Below the pieces are notes generated by a model. That model made no database searches. It was not told the DNA's origin and saw only the letters and a program-made list of their open reading frames with translations. A stretch of DNA of 58,242 nt from an uncultured Bartonella sp. (GTDB lineage Bacteria; Pseudomonadota; Alphaproteobacteria; Rhizobiales; Rhizobiaceae), in assembly GCA_943913205.1 (NCBI GenBank), contig CALTWN010000002.1, positions 1 to 58,242 of the forward strand. Direction: 5' to 3'. Positions 42,268-50,647 of this stretch are shown piece after piece. Both the position numbers and the translations under genes were made by a program. Within the stretch, counting starts at the first letter, position 1. The number at the start of each line of letters is the position of its first letter.

Positions 42268-43644
42268 TTAGAGCAAGGTGCCGCGCATTGTTACCATTGC
42301 AATACTAAAATATATTACTATTCCTGTAACATCAACTATAGTAGCAACAAAAGGCGCGCTAGCACTTGCTGGGTCAAAACCTAATTTTTTTAAAATAAAG
42401 GGTAGCATAGCGCCACTAAGAGTACCCCAGGCTACTACCCCGATAAGAGCCAAACAAACCGTGGTAGCTATAATTAAATAATGGTCGCCATAATTATAAA
42501 AACCAGTAAATTGCCATAATAATATTCTCACAATTATTATTACGCCCAGCAGTACCCCTAAAACTACACCTGTAGAAGCTTCGTTCAACAAAACTTTAAA
42601 CCAATTTTTAAGATTTAGCTCGCGCAAAGCTATTGCCCTTATTATAAGAGAGGTAGCTTGTGAACCAGAATTACCGCCCGAGCTCATTATTAAAGGTATA
42701 AATAAACTAAGAACGGTGGCTTTTGCTAATTCATCGGAAAAATATTGCATAGCGCTTGCTGTTAACATTTCACTTAAAAATAATATACATAACCAGCCAG
42801 CGCGTTTTTTGAGCATTTCAACAAAAGTCATTTGTATATAAGATTTGTCTAAAGCTTCCATACCACCAAATTTATAGGTATCTTCACTCATTTCTTCGGT
42901 CATAGAATCTAGAACATCATCTACCGTTACTATACCAATAACGTGATTGCCGCCATCCACTACTGGCACAGAAAGAAGATCGTGCCTACGGAAAAGCCTA
43001 GCTAAATCATCACGGTTTGTATATGGATGTATAGTTACAGGATCTATACCATCTGCGATTTCTAAGATGTTGTCATCTTCTTGGGCAAGCATAAGCCTGC
43101 GCAGAGAAACTACTTTTAATAATTCACTAGTTCTAGGATCTATAACATAGAAAGAATATACAGTTTCGCGGGTATGTTGAACTTCTTTTATGTAATTTAA
43201 AACTTGTGATACAGACCAATTTGAAGGAACCGATATAAACTCGGTTGTCATAAGGGAGCCCGCACTATTGGCGGCATAGTTTGATAATTTATTAATTTCT
43301 GCCCGTGTTGTAGAGGCTATAAGCGGAAAAAGATATTTCCGTGTTCGCTCATCCATAGCTTGGTAAACGTCGCTTGCTTGGTCGGCCGACATTTCATTTA
43401 AAATGGCTATTGCTTTGTCGTCGGGTAATTTAGTAAGAATTATATTACGGTCAAGTAGCTCTGGTTTGTCGAAAAGTTGAACCGCATATTCGCTATCTAA
43501 TTGTTTAATAACCTCTGTGATTTTATCAATATCACAATCATTTAATAAATCAATAGCGTCGGCATTATGTATTTTAGGTAAATATTGCGCAAGTTCTGCT
43601 GCTGTCATAATAGAACAGTTTTTTATGTTACATTCTGTTCCCAT
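42268..43644 (-). CDS. mgtE: Magnesium transporter MgtE
   Basis: MgtE is a Mg2+-gated channel. The 458-residue product has the cytosolic helical N domain (LPDDKAIAILNEMSADQASD, VYQAMDERTRKYLFPLI). A CBS pair follows (LMTTEFISVPSNWSVSQVLN, PVVDGGNHVIGIVTVDDVLD). Five membrane helices start near residue 285, with LIPLIMSSGGNSGSQATSLI, the pore motif. The start is at 43644. A candidate promoter lies 57 bases upstream. Confidence 0.96.
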   Translation of the reverse strand: MGTECNIKNCSIMTAAELAQYLPKIHNADAIDLLNDCDIDKITEVIKQLDSEYAVQLFDKPELLDRNIILTKLPDDKAIAILNEMSADQASDVYQAMDERTRKYLFPLIASTTRAEINKLSNYAANSAGSLMTTEFISVPSNWSVSQVLNYIKEVQHTRETVYSFYVIDPRTSELLKVVSLRRLMLAQEDDNILEIADGIDPVTIHPYTNRDDLARLFRRHDLLSVPVVDGGNHVIGIVTVDDVLDSMTEEMSEDTYKFGGMEALDKSYIQMTFVEMLKKRAGWLCILFLSEMLTASAMQYFSDELAKATVLSLFIPLIMSSGGNSGSQATSLIIRAIALRELNLKNWFKVLLNEASTGVVLGVLLGVIIIVRILLWQFTGFYNYGDHYLIIATTVCLALIGVVAWGTLSGAMLPFILKKLGFDPASASAPFVATIVDVTGIVIYFSIAMVTMRGTLL

Positions 43645-43700
43645 AATCTACCTACCTATATTTAAATTGTTTAGACTTATCAAGCACGCTCAATGTGTTA

Positions 43701-43729
43701 AAATTAAGTTAAATATAAATGCTTGTCAA
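43701..43729 (-). promoter_or_regulatory. Candidate mgtE promoter
   Basis: On the minus strand a perfect TTGACA (43729-43724) is followed after 17 bases by TAATTT (43706-43701), a weak -10. The predicted transcript would carry a leader of about 50 bases before the mgtE ATG. The TTGACA is embedded in an 11-base palindrome, GCTTGTCAAGC at 43721-43731. Confidence 0.4.
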
Positions 43730-43732
43730 GCT

Positions 43733-44773
43733 TTAAAAAAGGTTAAAATTATCTGCTCTGCCTTTTGGAGGCCAGGCATTAAATTGTGGTTTTAGAATAG
43801 CTGTTTTACGATTTTCTAATAGTGATCCTAATAAGATAGGGCTATGGTCTAATGTTTCGTTGATATTATAAACTATATTAGTATTAGTTTGCGAGGGGAT
43901 TATAACAAAATTTTGATTTGGCTTATAGTTATCTTTTGCATTATTGCTTAAATCTTGCAAGGAATTTTCTAATTTACTACCAATAATATTAAGTGCTGTT
44001 TCTGTAAATCCTATGGTATCTGGCGCTAATAATTGTGCTTTGCTATTATAGGCATTTAAAAAATCTTGCTCTAGGTTAATATAAGTTAGATTATTTTGTT
44101 GGCATAAAGTCTCATATATTTCATTATGTTGTTTTAGAACGTTATTATATTTCTGTAAATCTAAATAATTTTCTAAATTTTTATCATTTGCTCTTACTTG
44201 ATATGGTGGCACGCTTACCCAGATTATTTGCTGAGATACTAATTTAATATTATTAAAGAAATTTTGGACTCTTTCTTTAAATAAATCATTTACGTCTGGA
44301 AAGTCATTAGCGCCTATAAAAACTATAAGTAGGTCTGGGTTAATTTCTTTTAAAGATTGTACTTCGCTTGTAAGCTGAGGCTGGTCTATTGCTGTTAGAT
44401 TAGCGCTATAGCAAGATTTTGCCTCTGTATCTTGGCAACCTTTAGCTAAATTATATATTTCTATATAAGAGTTTTTTTCATAAATATTTTTAAGGTAATC
44501 GCCAAGATATGAGGCTTCCCAGTCGCCTATGATGGCAATTTTTTTTTTGCTAACTGGTAGATGTATAATTTTAGGTTTTTCTTTTTTTATTAAATGTGGG
44601 GCTAATTTTTGATATTTAATTTGGGCAGGCTTTTCTATGATATGATTTACGCTCTGGCTTAAATTATTACCAAAATTATGTAGTCCTTTATTAATATCAT
44701 CTATAAAATTTGCATATGCTATTTTTGGTAGAATGATGAATAAAAATGATAAAAATATTGTATATTTTTGCAT
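43733..44773 (-). CDS. SGNH/DUF459-like periplasmic protein lacking catalytic residues
   Basis: The 346-residue product has a signal peptide (IFLSFLFIILPKIAYA) and an SGNH-like core. The block I segment reads IIGDWEAS, so the catalytic Ser of GDS is Trp85. Block III is intact (FIGANDF, residues 153-158). A WVSVPPYQV strand follows. The block V segment is DTIGFTE, where DGxH would be expected, so the catalytic His is Gly255. I call it a DUF459-type pseudoenzyme from motif order. It follows mltB by seven bases, suggesting a role in envelope or peptidoglycan modification, which is inference. Confidence 0.65.
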   Translation of the reverse strand: MQKYTIFLSFLFIILPKIAYANFIDDINKGLHNFGNNLSQSVNHIIEKPAQIKYQKLAPHLIKKEKPKIIHLPVSKKKIAIIGDWEASYLGDYLKNIYEKNSYIEIYNLAKGCQDTEAKSCYSANLTAIDQPQLTSEVQSLKEINPDLLIVFIGANDFPDVNDLFKERVQNFFNNIKLVSQQIIWVSVPPYQVRANDKNLENYLDLQKYNNVLKQHNEIYETLCQQNNLTYINLEQDFLNAYNSKAQLLAPDTIGFTETALNIIGSKLENSLQDLSNNAKDNYKPNQNFVIIPSQTNTNIVYNINETLDHSPILLGSLLENRKTAILKPQFNAWPPKGRADNFNLF

Positions 44774-44780
44774 TACTCAC

Positions 44781-45773
44781 CTAATTTTTAAGGGCGTTTG
44801 CAAGTAAACCTACAGATAATGCATAAAGGTCTGAATTATTATAGGCTTTTATAACTTTAAAATTATGCATAACAAGTAGGTAGCGTGGTGCAACTCCTGA
44901 TAATTTAATTAGCTTTGCTTGCTGATTACTCATTGGCAATTCTGTGCCATCTTTTAGATGCAGCCGCAAAGCCCGCCAATGATTAATATTGTATGTAACA
45001 TTTGTTAGGTGCTTAAGTCTTAAAGCGTTGCTAGTATCTAACTCATAAATCCAGGCCTGATTGCGATGCCAACCATTTTGCCCTAATAAATTTGCGGTAG
45101 CTGCTAAGGCATCTGGTATATTATTAATGTCATATTTGCCATTGCCATCTAGGTCTTGAGCATAGGTTAGATAACTTGTTGGTATGAATTGCGTTTGCCC
45201 CATAGCTCCGGCCCAAGAACTTTTTAAACTATCTCGGTCCATATAACGCTTTTGTAATATTTTTAACAAGGCAATAAGTTGTTGTTTTGCGTATTTATTA
45301 TAGCGGCTTTTATAATATGCTAAGGAGGATAGTGCCTTTATCGCATCTTTCATGACTTTTGGGTTTTTGAGCGCTGCACCATAATTTGTTTCATTTGCCC
45401 ATATAGCAAGCACAATATTTCTATCAACACCATATTTTTTTTCTATAATGTCGAGGTAATTTTGCAAATTAATTTTTTGCTTTTTACCTTCATTAATTCT
45501 ATCTTGCGTTACTCTGTTGTTTAAATAGTTTTGTGCATCTTGATTGAATTCGGGTTGGTTTTTAACCGATTTGATGATATTTGGGTAAGGCTGCGTTATA
45601 CCATCAAAGGCTAAATTTAAAGTGTTTTGATCTATACCTTGCTGTGATGCCGTAATTTTAAAATGGTTTATAAATTTTATAAACTTTATATCAGGGGAAT
45701 TTATTGCGTGTAGATTAGTACATAATAAATAATTAAATACTAAATAAAATAAAATTCTGGTAGTTTTGCGCAT
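44781..45773 (-). CDS. Lytic murein transglycosylase (MltB family)
   Basis: The enzyme cleaves glycan strands with 1,6-anhydro formation. The 330-residue product has a signal peptide (ILFYLVFNYLLCTNLHA). The catalytic Glu lies in IVLAIWANETNYGAALKNPK, and SSWAGAMGQTQFIPTSYLTY and DLDGNGKYDINNIPDALAAT are typical of MltB. There is no lipobox, so it is probably periplasmic. It is shorter than some family members and lacks an obvious C-terminal PGB domain. It heads the two-gene operon with the SGNH-like gene. Confidence 0.92.
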   Translation of the reverse strand: MRKTTRILFYLVFNYLLCTNLHAINSPDIKFIKFINHFKITASQQGIDQNTLNLAFDGITQPYPNIIKSVKNQPEFNQDAQNYLNNRVTQDRINEGKKQKINLQNYLDIIEKKYGVDRNIVLAIWANETNYGAALKNPKVMKDAIKALSSLAYYKSRYNKYAKQQLIALLKILQKRYMDRDSLKSSWAGAMGQTQFIPTSYLTYAQDLDGNGKYDINNIPDALAATANLLGQNGWHRNQAWIYELDTSNALRLKHLTNVTYNINHWRALRLHLKDGTELPMSNQQAKLIKLSGVAPRYLLVMHNFKVIKAYNNSDLYALSVGLLANALKN

Positions 45774-45807
45774 TATTTTACCATATATATAGTTGTAACA
45801 TGTGTGT

Positions 45808-45836
45808 TTGATTTATATGTATTAAAATAGTATACC
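45808..45836 (+). promoter_or_regulatory. Candidate galU promoter
   Basis: TTGATT at 45808-45813 and TATACC at 45831-45836 are spaced by 17 bases, each matching consensus at four of six positions. They lie about 45 bases before the galU ATG, in the 108-base divergent gap between mltB and galU. Confidence 0.4.
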
Positions 45837-45881
45837 ATATAAAATAAGCAAATTTTTTAAATGTAGAATTAAGGCTATTAG

Positions 45882-46760
45882 ATGAAACCAATAAAAAAAG
45901 CTATCTTACCTGTTGCCGGTTTGGGCACGCGTTTTTTACCCGCTACTAAAACAGTTCCTAAAGAAATGTTAACAATAGTTGATAAGCCGGTTATTCAATA
46001 TGTAGTTGAAGAAGCTATGGAGGCAGGCATAGAAAGCTTTATATTTGTAACTGGTCGTAATAAATCGGTTATTGAAGATTATTTTGATACCCAGTTTGAG
46101 CTTTATAAGGTTTTAGAGCATAGGAATAAAGGCGAAATTTTAGAGTTTATGCAAAATTTACAACCTCAAGCTGGTACTACGATATTTACGAGGCAGCAAG
46201 AACCTTTAGGATTGGGCCATGCTGTATGGTGTGCCCGAGATTTATTATGTGAAGAACCTTTTGCTTTATTATTGCCTGATATGATAATGCACTCAACACC
46301 TGGTTGTTTAAAGAAAATGGTTGAACTTTATAATGATATTAATAGTTCTTGCAATATAATATCCGTAGAGCAGTGCAATGAGAAAGATGCGCATAATTAT
46401 GGTATTGTTGGCAAAGGTGCAGATATCGCCTCAGGTTTTGAAATTACGGGAATGGTTGAAAAGCCAGCACCTGGTACTCAGCCATCTAACCTTTTTATAA
46501 ATGGAAGATATATTTTACAGCCAGAAATATTTGATATATTGTCAAAACAAAAACCAGGTGTGGGTGATGAAATACAATTAACCGATGCTATGTTAGAATT
46601 ATTAAATACACAAAAATTCTACGGTTATTGTTTTGAAGGTAAAACATTTGATTGTGGATCAAAACTAGGATTTTTAGAGGCTAACATTGCTATGGCATTA
46701 AACCGGGAAGATATGAAGGAAAATATTACACATATTATTGAGCAGTATCATAAGAAATAA
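45882..46760 (+). CDS. galU: UTP-glucose-1-phosphate uridylyltransferase GalU
   Basis: GalU makes UDP-glucose for envelope polysaccharides. The 292-residue product has AILPVAGLGTRFLPATKTVP with KEML, then KPVIQYVVEEAMEAGIESFI, LGLGHAVWCARDLLCEEPFA, and VGDEIQLTDAMLELL with a terminal TFDCGSKLGFLEANIAMAL. The family length is standard. It is followed by kdsD after one base, so both genes supply envelope sugar precursors. Confidence 0.97.
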   Translation: MKPIKKAILPVAGLGTRFLPATKTVPKEMLTIVDKPVIQYVVEEAMEAGIESFIFVTGRNKSVIEDYFDTQFELYKVLEHRNKGEILEFMQNLQPQAGTTIFTRQQEPLGLGHAVWCARDLLCEEPFALLLPDMIMHSTPGCLKKMVELYNDINSSCNIISVEQCNEKDAHNYGIVGKGADIASGFEITGMVEKPAPGTQPSNLFINGRYILQPEIFDILSKQKPGVGDEIQLTDAMLELLNTQKFYGYCFEGKTFDCGSKLGFLEANIAMALNREDMKENITHIIEQYHKK

Positions 46761-46761
46761 A

Positions 46762-47748
46762 ATGGAAGAGCAAAAAATTATAAAATCGGCTTTACGTTGT
46801 TTAGAATTAGAAAAACACAGCCTATCAGCGATTGAAGCCCTTATATCTGGCGACATATCTCAGCCAGGATTAGCTCAATCTTTTTGCAAAGCGGTTCATA
46901 AAATATTTACTATAAAAGGTAGAGTTGTTGTAACAGGGCTTGGAAAAAGTGGTCATATTGGTTCAAAAATAGCGGCTACAATGGCCTCTACAGGTACAGC
47001 TGCTTTTTTTGTGCATGCGGCTGAAGCAAATCACGGCGATTTAGGGATGATAAGCAAGGATGATGTTATTTTGGCGCTTTCATGGTCAGGCGAAACGGCT
47101 GAACTAAGCGGTATAATAACACATGCAAGTAGGTTTAAAATTCCTTTAATAGCTCTAACATCTGGGCAAAATTCTAGCCTTAGCAAACATGCAGATATTG
47201 TTTTACTGCTACCAAAGGTAAAAGAAGCTTGCTCTAATGGATTAGCCCCTACTAGCTCAACCATTATGCAATTGGCAATGGGGGATGCATTAAGTGTGGC
47301 TTTGTTGGAACAACGCGGTTTTACAGAGGAAGATTTTAAAATTTTTCATCCTGGCGGTAGTTTAGGGGCCCAACTAACTTATGTAGGCGATATTATGCAT
47401 AAAGGAGAGACGTTACCAATTGTAGAACTTGGCACTTTTATGCCACAAGCTATGCACGAGCTTTCTATTAAGCATTTTGGTTGTGTAATAATAAATAGTA
47501 AAGATGGTAATTTGGCTGGTATAATTACTGAAGGAGATTTGGCAAGAAATATTTCACGAGATATTTCAAAGCTAAGGGTAGAAGAGGTAATGACAAACAA
47601 CCCCAAATTTATTACGAGTGATACCTTAATAAGCAAAGCTGCTTTGCTTATTCAAGAACATCAAATTAGCGCTTTGCTTGTATTAGAAAATAAAAAGGCA
47701 GTAGGCCTTGTTCATTTTCATGATTTACTACATTTAAAAATTATTTAA
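46762..47748 (+). CDS. kdsD: Arabinose-5-phosphate isomerase KdsD/KpsF
   Basis: KdsD converts ribulose-5-phosphate to arabinose-5-phosphate, the first step of Kdo synthesis. The 328-residue product has an SIS domain (GRVVVTGLGKSGHIGSKIAA, SWSGETAELSGIITHASRFK), then HPGGSLGAQL. Two CBS domains follow (LAGIITEGDLARNISRDISK, SALLVLENKKAVGLVHFHDL). The ATG at 46762 is preferred because it follows the galU stop directly. The 3' end overlaps hemH on the opposite strand by 15 bases. Confidence 0.95.
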   Translation: MEEQKIIKSALRCLELEKHSLSAIEALISGDISQPGLAQSFCKAVHKIFTIKGRVVVTGLGKSGHIGSKIAATMASTGTAAFFVHAAEANHGDLGMISKDDVILALSWSGETAELSGIITHASRFKIPLIALTSGQNSSLSKHADIVLLLPKVKEACSNGLAPTSSTIMQLAMGDALSVALLEQRGFTEEDFKIFHPGGSLGAQLTYVGDIMHKGETLPIVELGTFMPQAMHELSIKHFGCVIINSKDGNLAGIITEGDLARNISRDISKLRVEEVMTNNPKFITSDTLISKAALLIQEHQISALLVLENKKAVGLVHFHDLLHLKII

Positions 47749-48732
47749 TTCTTTTCTACATATATCACTTAATAGTTCTATTGTTGCGTTACTGTCGTTT
47801 AAGCAAGGAATATGACTAAAATTTTTTCCCCCATAATACATAAATTCATCATGCATTTCGCGTCCAATTTCATCTATAGTTTCTAAACAATCTGATAAAA
47901 ATCCCGGATTAAAAATAGCAATTTTCGTAATATCTTGGCTTGGTAAGGTTTTTACTAAATCCATGGTATAAGGTTTTAACCATTCGGCCTTACCAAAACG
48001 AGATTGAAAACATAAAACCAGCCTGTCATCTTGCATGTAATTTTGTAAAGCATCAAATGTTTTTTTACACTCTTGGTAATATGGGTCGCCTTTATCACAG
48101 TAAGATTTAGGTATGCCATGAAATGAAGCTAAAATGCGCTCAGGGGTGAAGTTTAATGTTTTTAGGTGAGTGTTTATTGAATTGGCTAAAGCTTCAATAT
48201 ATTTAGGATTATTGGCAAACCCTTTGATGGTTTTAATCGACGGCACATTACGCATTTTCATAAATTTTTTAAAGCAAGCGTCAAAAATAGAAGCGGTAGT
48301 AGTAGCACTATATTGTGGAAATAAAGGCAAGATTATTATATTTTCGCAGCCATATAAGCTAAGTTCTTCTATGGCTTTGCTTAAGTTGGGTTGACCATAA
48401 CGCATACCGAAACTAACTTTAATATTTAGATTGTTGCTGTACTCTTCCTTAAGTATTTCTTTTAGCTTTTTAGTTTGTTGTTTGGTATAATACAGCAAGG
48501 GTGAACCGGTACCCGGACCCTTGCTATTCCAAATATTTTTATAATTAGCACCGCTCTTTTTTGGTCGGCTATTTAATATTATACCGTATAATATCGGATA
48601 CCATAATAGTTTATTGAGCTCAATAATGCGTTTATCACTCAGAAATTCTGCTAGATAATTACGCATACTAATAAAATTGTAATTATTAGGCGTACCAAGA
48701 TTAGCTAGTAATATACCAACTAAGGGTCGCAT
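47734..48732 (-). CDS. hemH: Ferrochelatase HemH
   Basis: HemH inserts Fe2+ into protoporphyrin IX. The 332-residue product has VGILLANLGTPNNYNFISMR, SFGMRYGQPNLSKAIEELSL, IILPLFPQYSATTTASIFDA, ILASFHGIPKSYCDKGDPYY, the signature CFQSRFGKAEWLKPYTMD, and FNPGFLSDCLETIDEI. These are the canonical family blocks. It is directly downstream of the Omp10-like lipoprotein gene, with one base between them. Confidence 0.97.
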   Translation of the reverse strand: MRPLVGILLANLGTPNNYNFISMRNYLAEFLSDKRIIELNKLLWYPILYGIILNSRPKKSGANYKNIWNSKGPGTGSPLLYYTKQQTKKLKEILKEEYSNNLNIKVSFGMRYGQPNLSKAIEELSLYGCENIIILPLFPQYSATTTASIFDACFKKFMKMRNVPSIKTIKGFANNPKYIEALANSINTHLKTLNFTPERILASFHGIPKSYCDKGDPYYQECKKTFDALQNYMQDDRLVLCFQSRFGKAEWLKPYTMDLVKTLPSQDITKIAIFNPGFLSDCLETIDEIGREMHDEFMYYGGKNFSHIPCLNDSNATIELLSDICRKELNNF

Positions 48733-48733
48733 G

Positions 48734-49123
48734 TTAATTTACACGCGATAATTGAAAGCTTTTTGGAGTCATATTTGTATCGGCTTGTGGTATGGATGTA
48801 CAGTAAAGTTTATTGTGTTTGTTATTTATACTGCAATTAATTTGCGATATTGTGCCTTTTACTAAACTTTTAAGTTCCATAGTAATGATGGATGGGTCTA
48901 TTTCATCTATTTTATAGCTACCCTCTGATAATTTTTCATTAGTATCAGGTGTATAGGTTTCAAAGTTACCATTACTAAAATCAGATATTATGCCGGCCTT
49001 ATCTTGCCATTTCCCTGTGATAGAATCTGTATCCAGTGAGTTATATGGATCATAATTTGGAAAGTAACAACCAGATAAAGTAAGAATTAGAGCGCTTGTG
49101 CAAATAATTTTAAAATAATTCAT
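48734..49123 (-). CDS. omp10: Omp10-like outer-membrane lipoprotein (Inh/AprI-like)
   Basis: The 129-residue product has a lipoprotein signal with lipobox LSGC. Then come GKWQDKAGIISDFSNGNFET, YTPDTNEKLSEGSYKIDE, NCSINNKHNKLYCTS and a final FQLSRVN. This agrees well with my memory of Brucella Omp10 (FET..TDTNEKLAEGNY, NC..., FSLTR) in an Inh/AprI-like barrel. The function is not settled. In Brucella it is a surface lipoprotein antigen. It is co-transcribed with hemH. Confidence 0.85.
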   Translation of the reverse strand: MNYFKIICTSALILTLSGCYFPNYDPYNSLDTDSITGKWQDKAGIISDFSNGNFETYTPDTNEKLSEGSYKIDEIDPSIITMELKSLVKGTISQINCSINNKHNKLYCTSIPQADTNMTPKSFQLSRVN

Positions 49124-49263
49124 TTATTTATAATCCAAGTTTTTAGTCGAGTTATTTAATATTTAAAATAATATTATTAATGATTCTATAATTATTATAA
49201 ACTTTGCTGTGCAACTTTTTTAAATAATATGCGTTTTCTTATGTGTTTAGTGAGGAATATGCA

Positions 49264-50592
49264 GTGATAGGAGCTATTTTAGTATCAAGCGATGAGTTTA
49301 ATAATCGTGTAAGTATCGTGGAAGAGCTACGCAGCTTGGGTTACCGCTTGATAGAAGCAGAAACAGGTATAAGGGTGTTGGAGCTAGCTCGCAGATATAA
49401 AAATATGTCGCTAGCCTTTATAGACACAGCTTTACTAGATATAGATAGTTTGTCTTTAGTAAAACAGCTGCGTATAATATCACCCCAAATGCCTATTGTG
49501 CTGTTATATGATGAGGCTAGCCTTAAGAATATAAAGCTGGAATCTGTAAAGGATGCTCTTAGCGCAGGCGCAGACTATCTTTTGCCCTATAATTCTAACA
49601 AACTACAAATTAAATCTATCACTACTATATTGATAAATTATAAATTATTAGAGCATAATATTTATTATAAAAGCTGCATAAGTAACTTAGCAACAGAATT
49701 TAAAGATTTTGTCTGCCATAGTGAAGACATGCAAACTTGTATAAGACAAGCTCAAATAGCTGCGGCTAAAGGCGAACATGTATTTATTGGTGGGGAAAAT
49801 GGTACGGGGCGTAGGCAGATTGCCCAGGCTATACATCATGCAGATAAGGAGCGTAACCAATTTCCGTTTGTAACTTTTTATTGTGATGTAGAGGCTTTAG
49901 AAAAAGATAATAATGAAGCGTGGCAAAAGCAGCTTAATGAGCATATTAAAAAGGCCGATAATGGCACTTTATGCCTTATAAATTTAGACGCATTAAGTAA
50001 AATTCAGCTGCGTTATATTGCAGAAATTTTGCGCGGCATGCAATGTCGTATAATATGTTCAGTAACTAGTAACCCTAAAAGATGGAAAAAAAATTCAGAA
50101 TTGTCTGATATTTATTCTAGTTTAAGCCCTAGTTATATTATTGTACCGCCTCTTCGCAAAAGAAGAGAAGATATTGAAGAAATTTCACAACGTATAGTTT
50201 GGCAATTTGTAGTACAAATGGGAGTTCAGCAAAAAATTTCTGGTCTTACAGGCGCCGCCAATGCCCTTTTAGCACAATATGATTGGCCTGGTAATTTGTC
50301 AGAACTAGAAAAAATGCTTTACCAGGCTTTAATAATAACTAATGGACCTTTGCTTAAAGTTAAAGACTTTCCAAAAATCAATGGTGATTTTAATGAGAGC
50401 TCGGCATTTGAAAGTTTAAATAACATTGATGCTATTTTGTTTAAAGAGGATGGACATATTAAAACTCTGGAAACAATCGAAAGTGAGGCGATACAAAAAG
50501 CAGTGGAATATTATAAAGGAAGCTTAAGTGAAGTAGCAAGAAGACTAAAAATAGGAAGATCTACACTTTATCGTAAATTGTATAAAAATTAA
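49264..50592 (+). CDS. Degenerate NtrC-type response regulator (no Walker motifs, no GAFTGA loop)
   Basis: The 442-residue product has a receiver-like N-terminal domain keeping the acceptor Asp54 (LAFIDTALLD). Only one of the usual acidic pair remains, and a Leu-Pro-Tyr stands where Lys-Pro-Phe is expected. The AAA+ region has GGENGTGRRQ, so Walker A Lys is Arg183, and GTLCLINLD, so Walker B Asp-Glu is Ile239-Asn240. The GAFTGA loop is missing. VPPLRKRREDIEEIS survives, and a Fis-type HTH (LSEVARRLKIGRSTLYRKLY) closes it. I choose GTG 49264 because TGAGGA lies seven bases upstream. It is probably a sigma-54-independent regulator. Confidence 0.8.
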   Translation: MIGAILVSSDEFNNRVSIVEELRSLGYRLIEAETGIRVLELARRYKNMSLAFIDTALLDIDSLSLVKQLRIISPQMPIVLLYDEASLKNIKLESVKDALSAGADYLLPYNSNKLQIKSITTILINYKLLEHNIYYKSCISNLATEFKDFVCHSEDMQTCIRQAQIAAAKGEHVFIGGENGTGRRQIAQAIHHADKERNQFPFVTFYCDVEALEKDNNEAWQKQLNEHIKKADNGTLCLINLDALSKIQLRYIAEILRGMQCRIICSVTSNPKRWKKNSELSDIYSSLSPSYIIVPPLRKRREDIEEISQRIVWQFVVQMGVQQKISGLTGAANALLAQYDWPGNLSELEKMLYQALIITNGPLLKVKDFPKINGDFNESSAFESLNNIDAILFKEDGHIKTLETIESEAIQKAVEYYKGSLSEVARRLKIGRSTLYRKLYKN

Positions 50593-50647
50593 GATCATTT
50601 CATATAGTCTATAGAAATACATTGCATATGTATTTATATATATAAAT

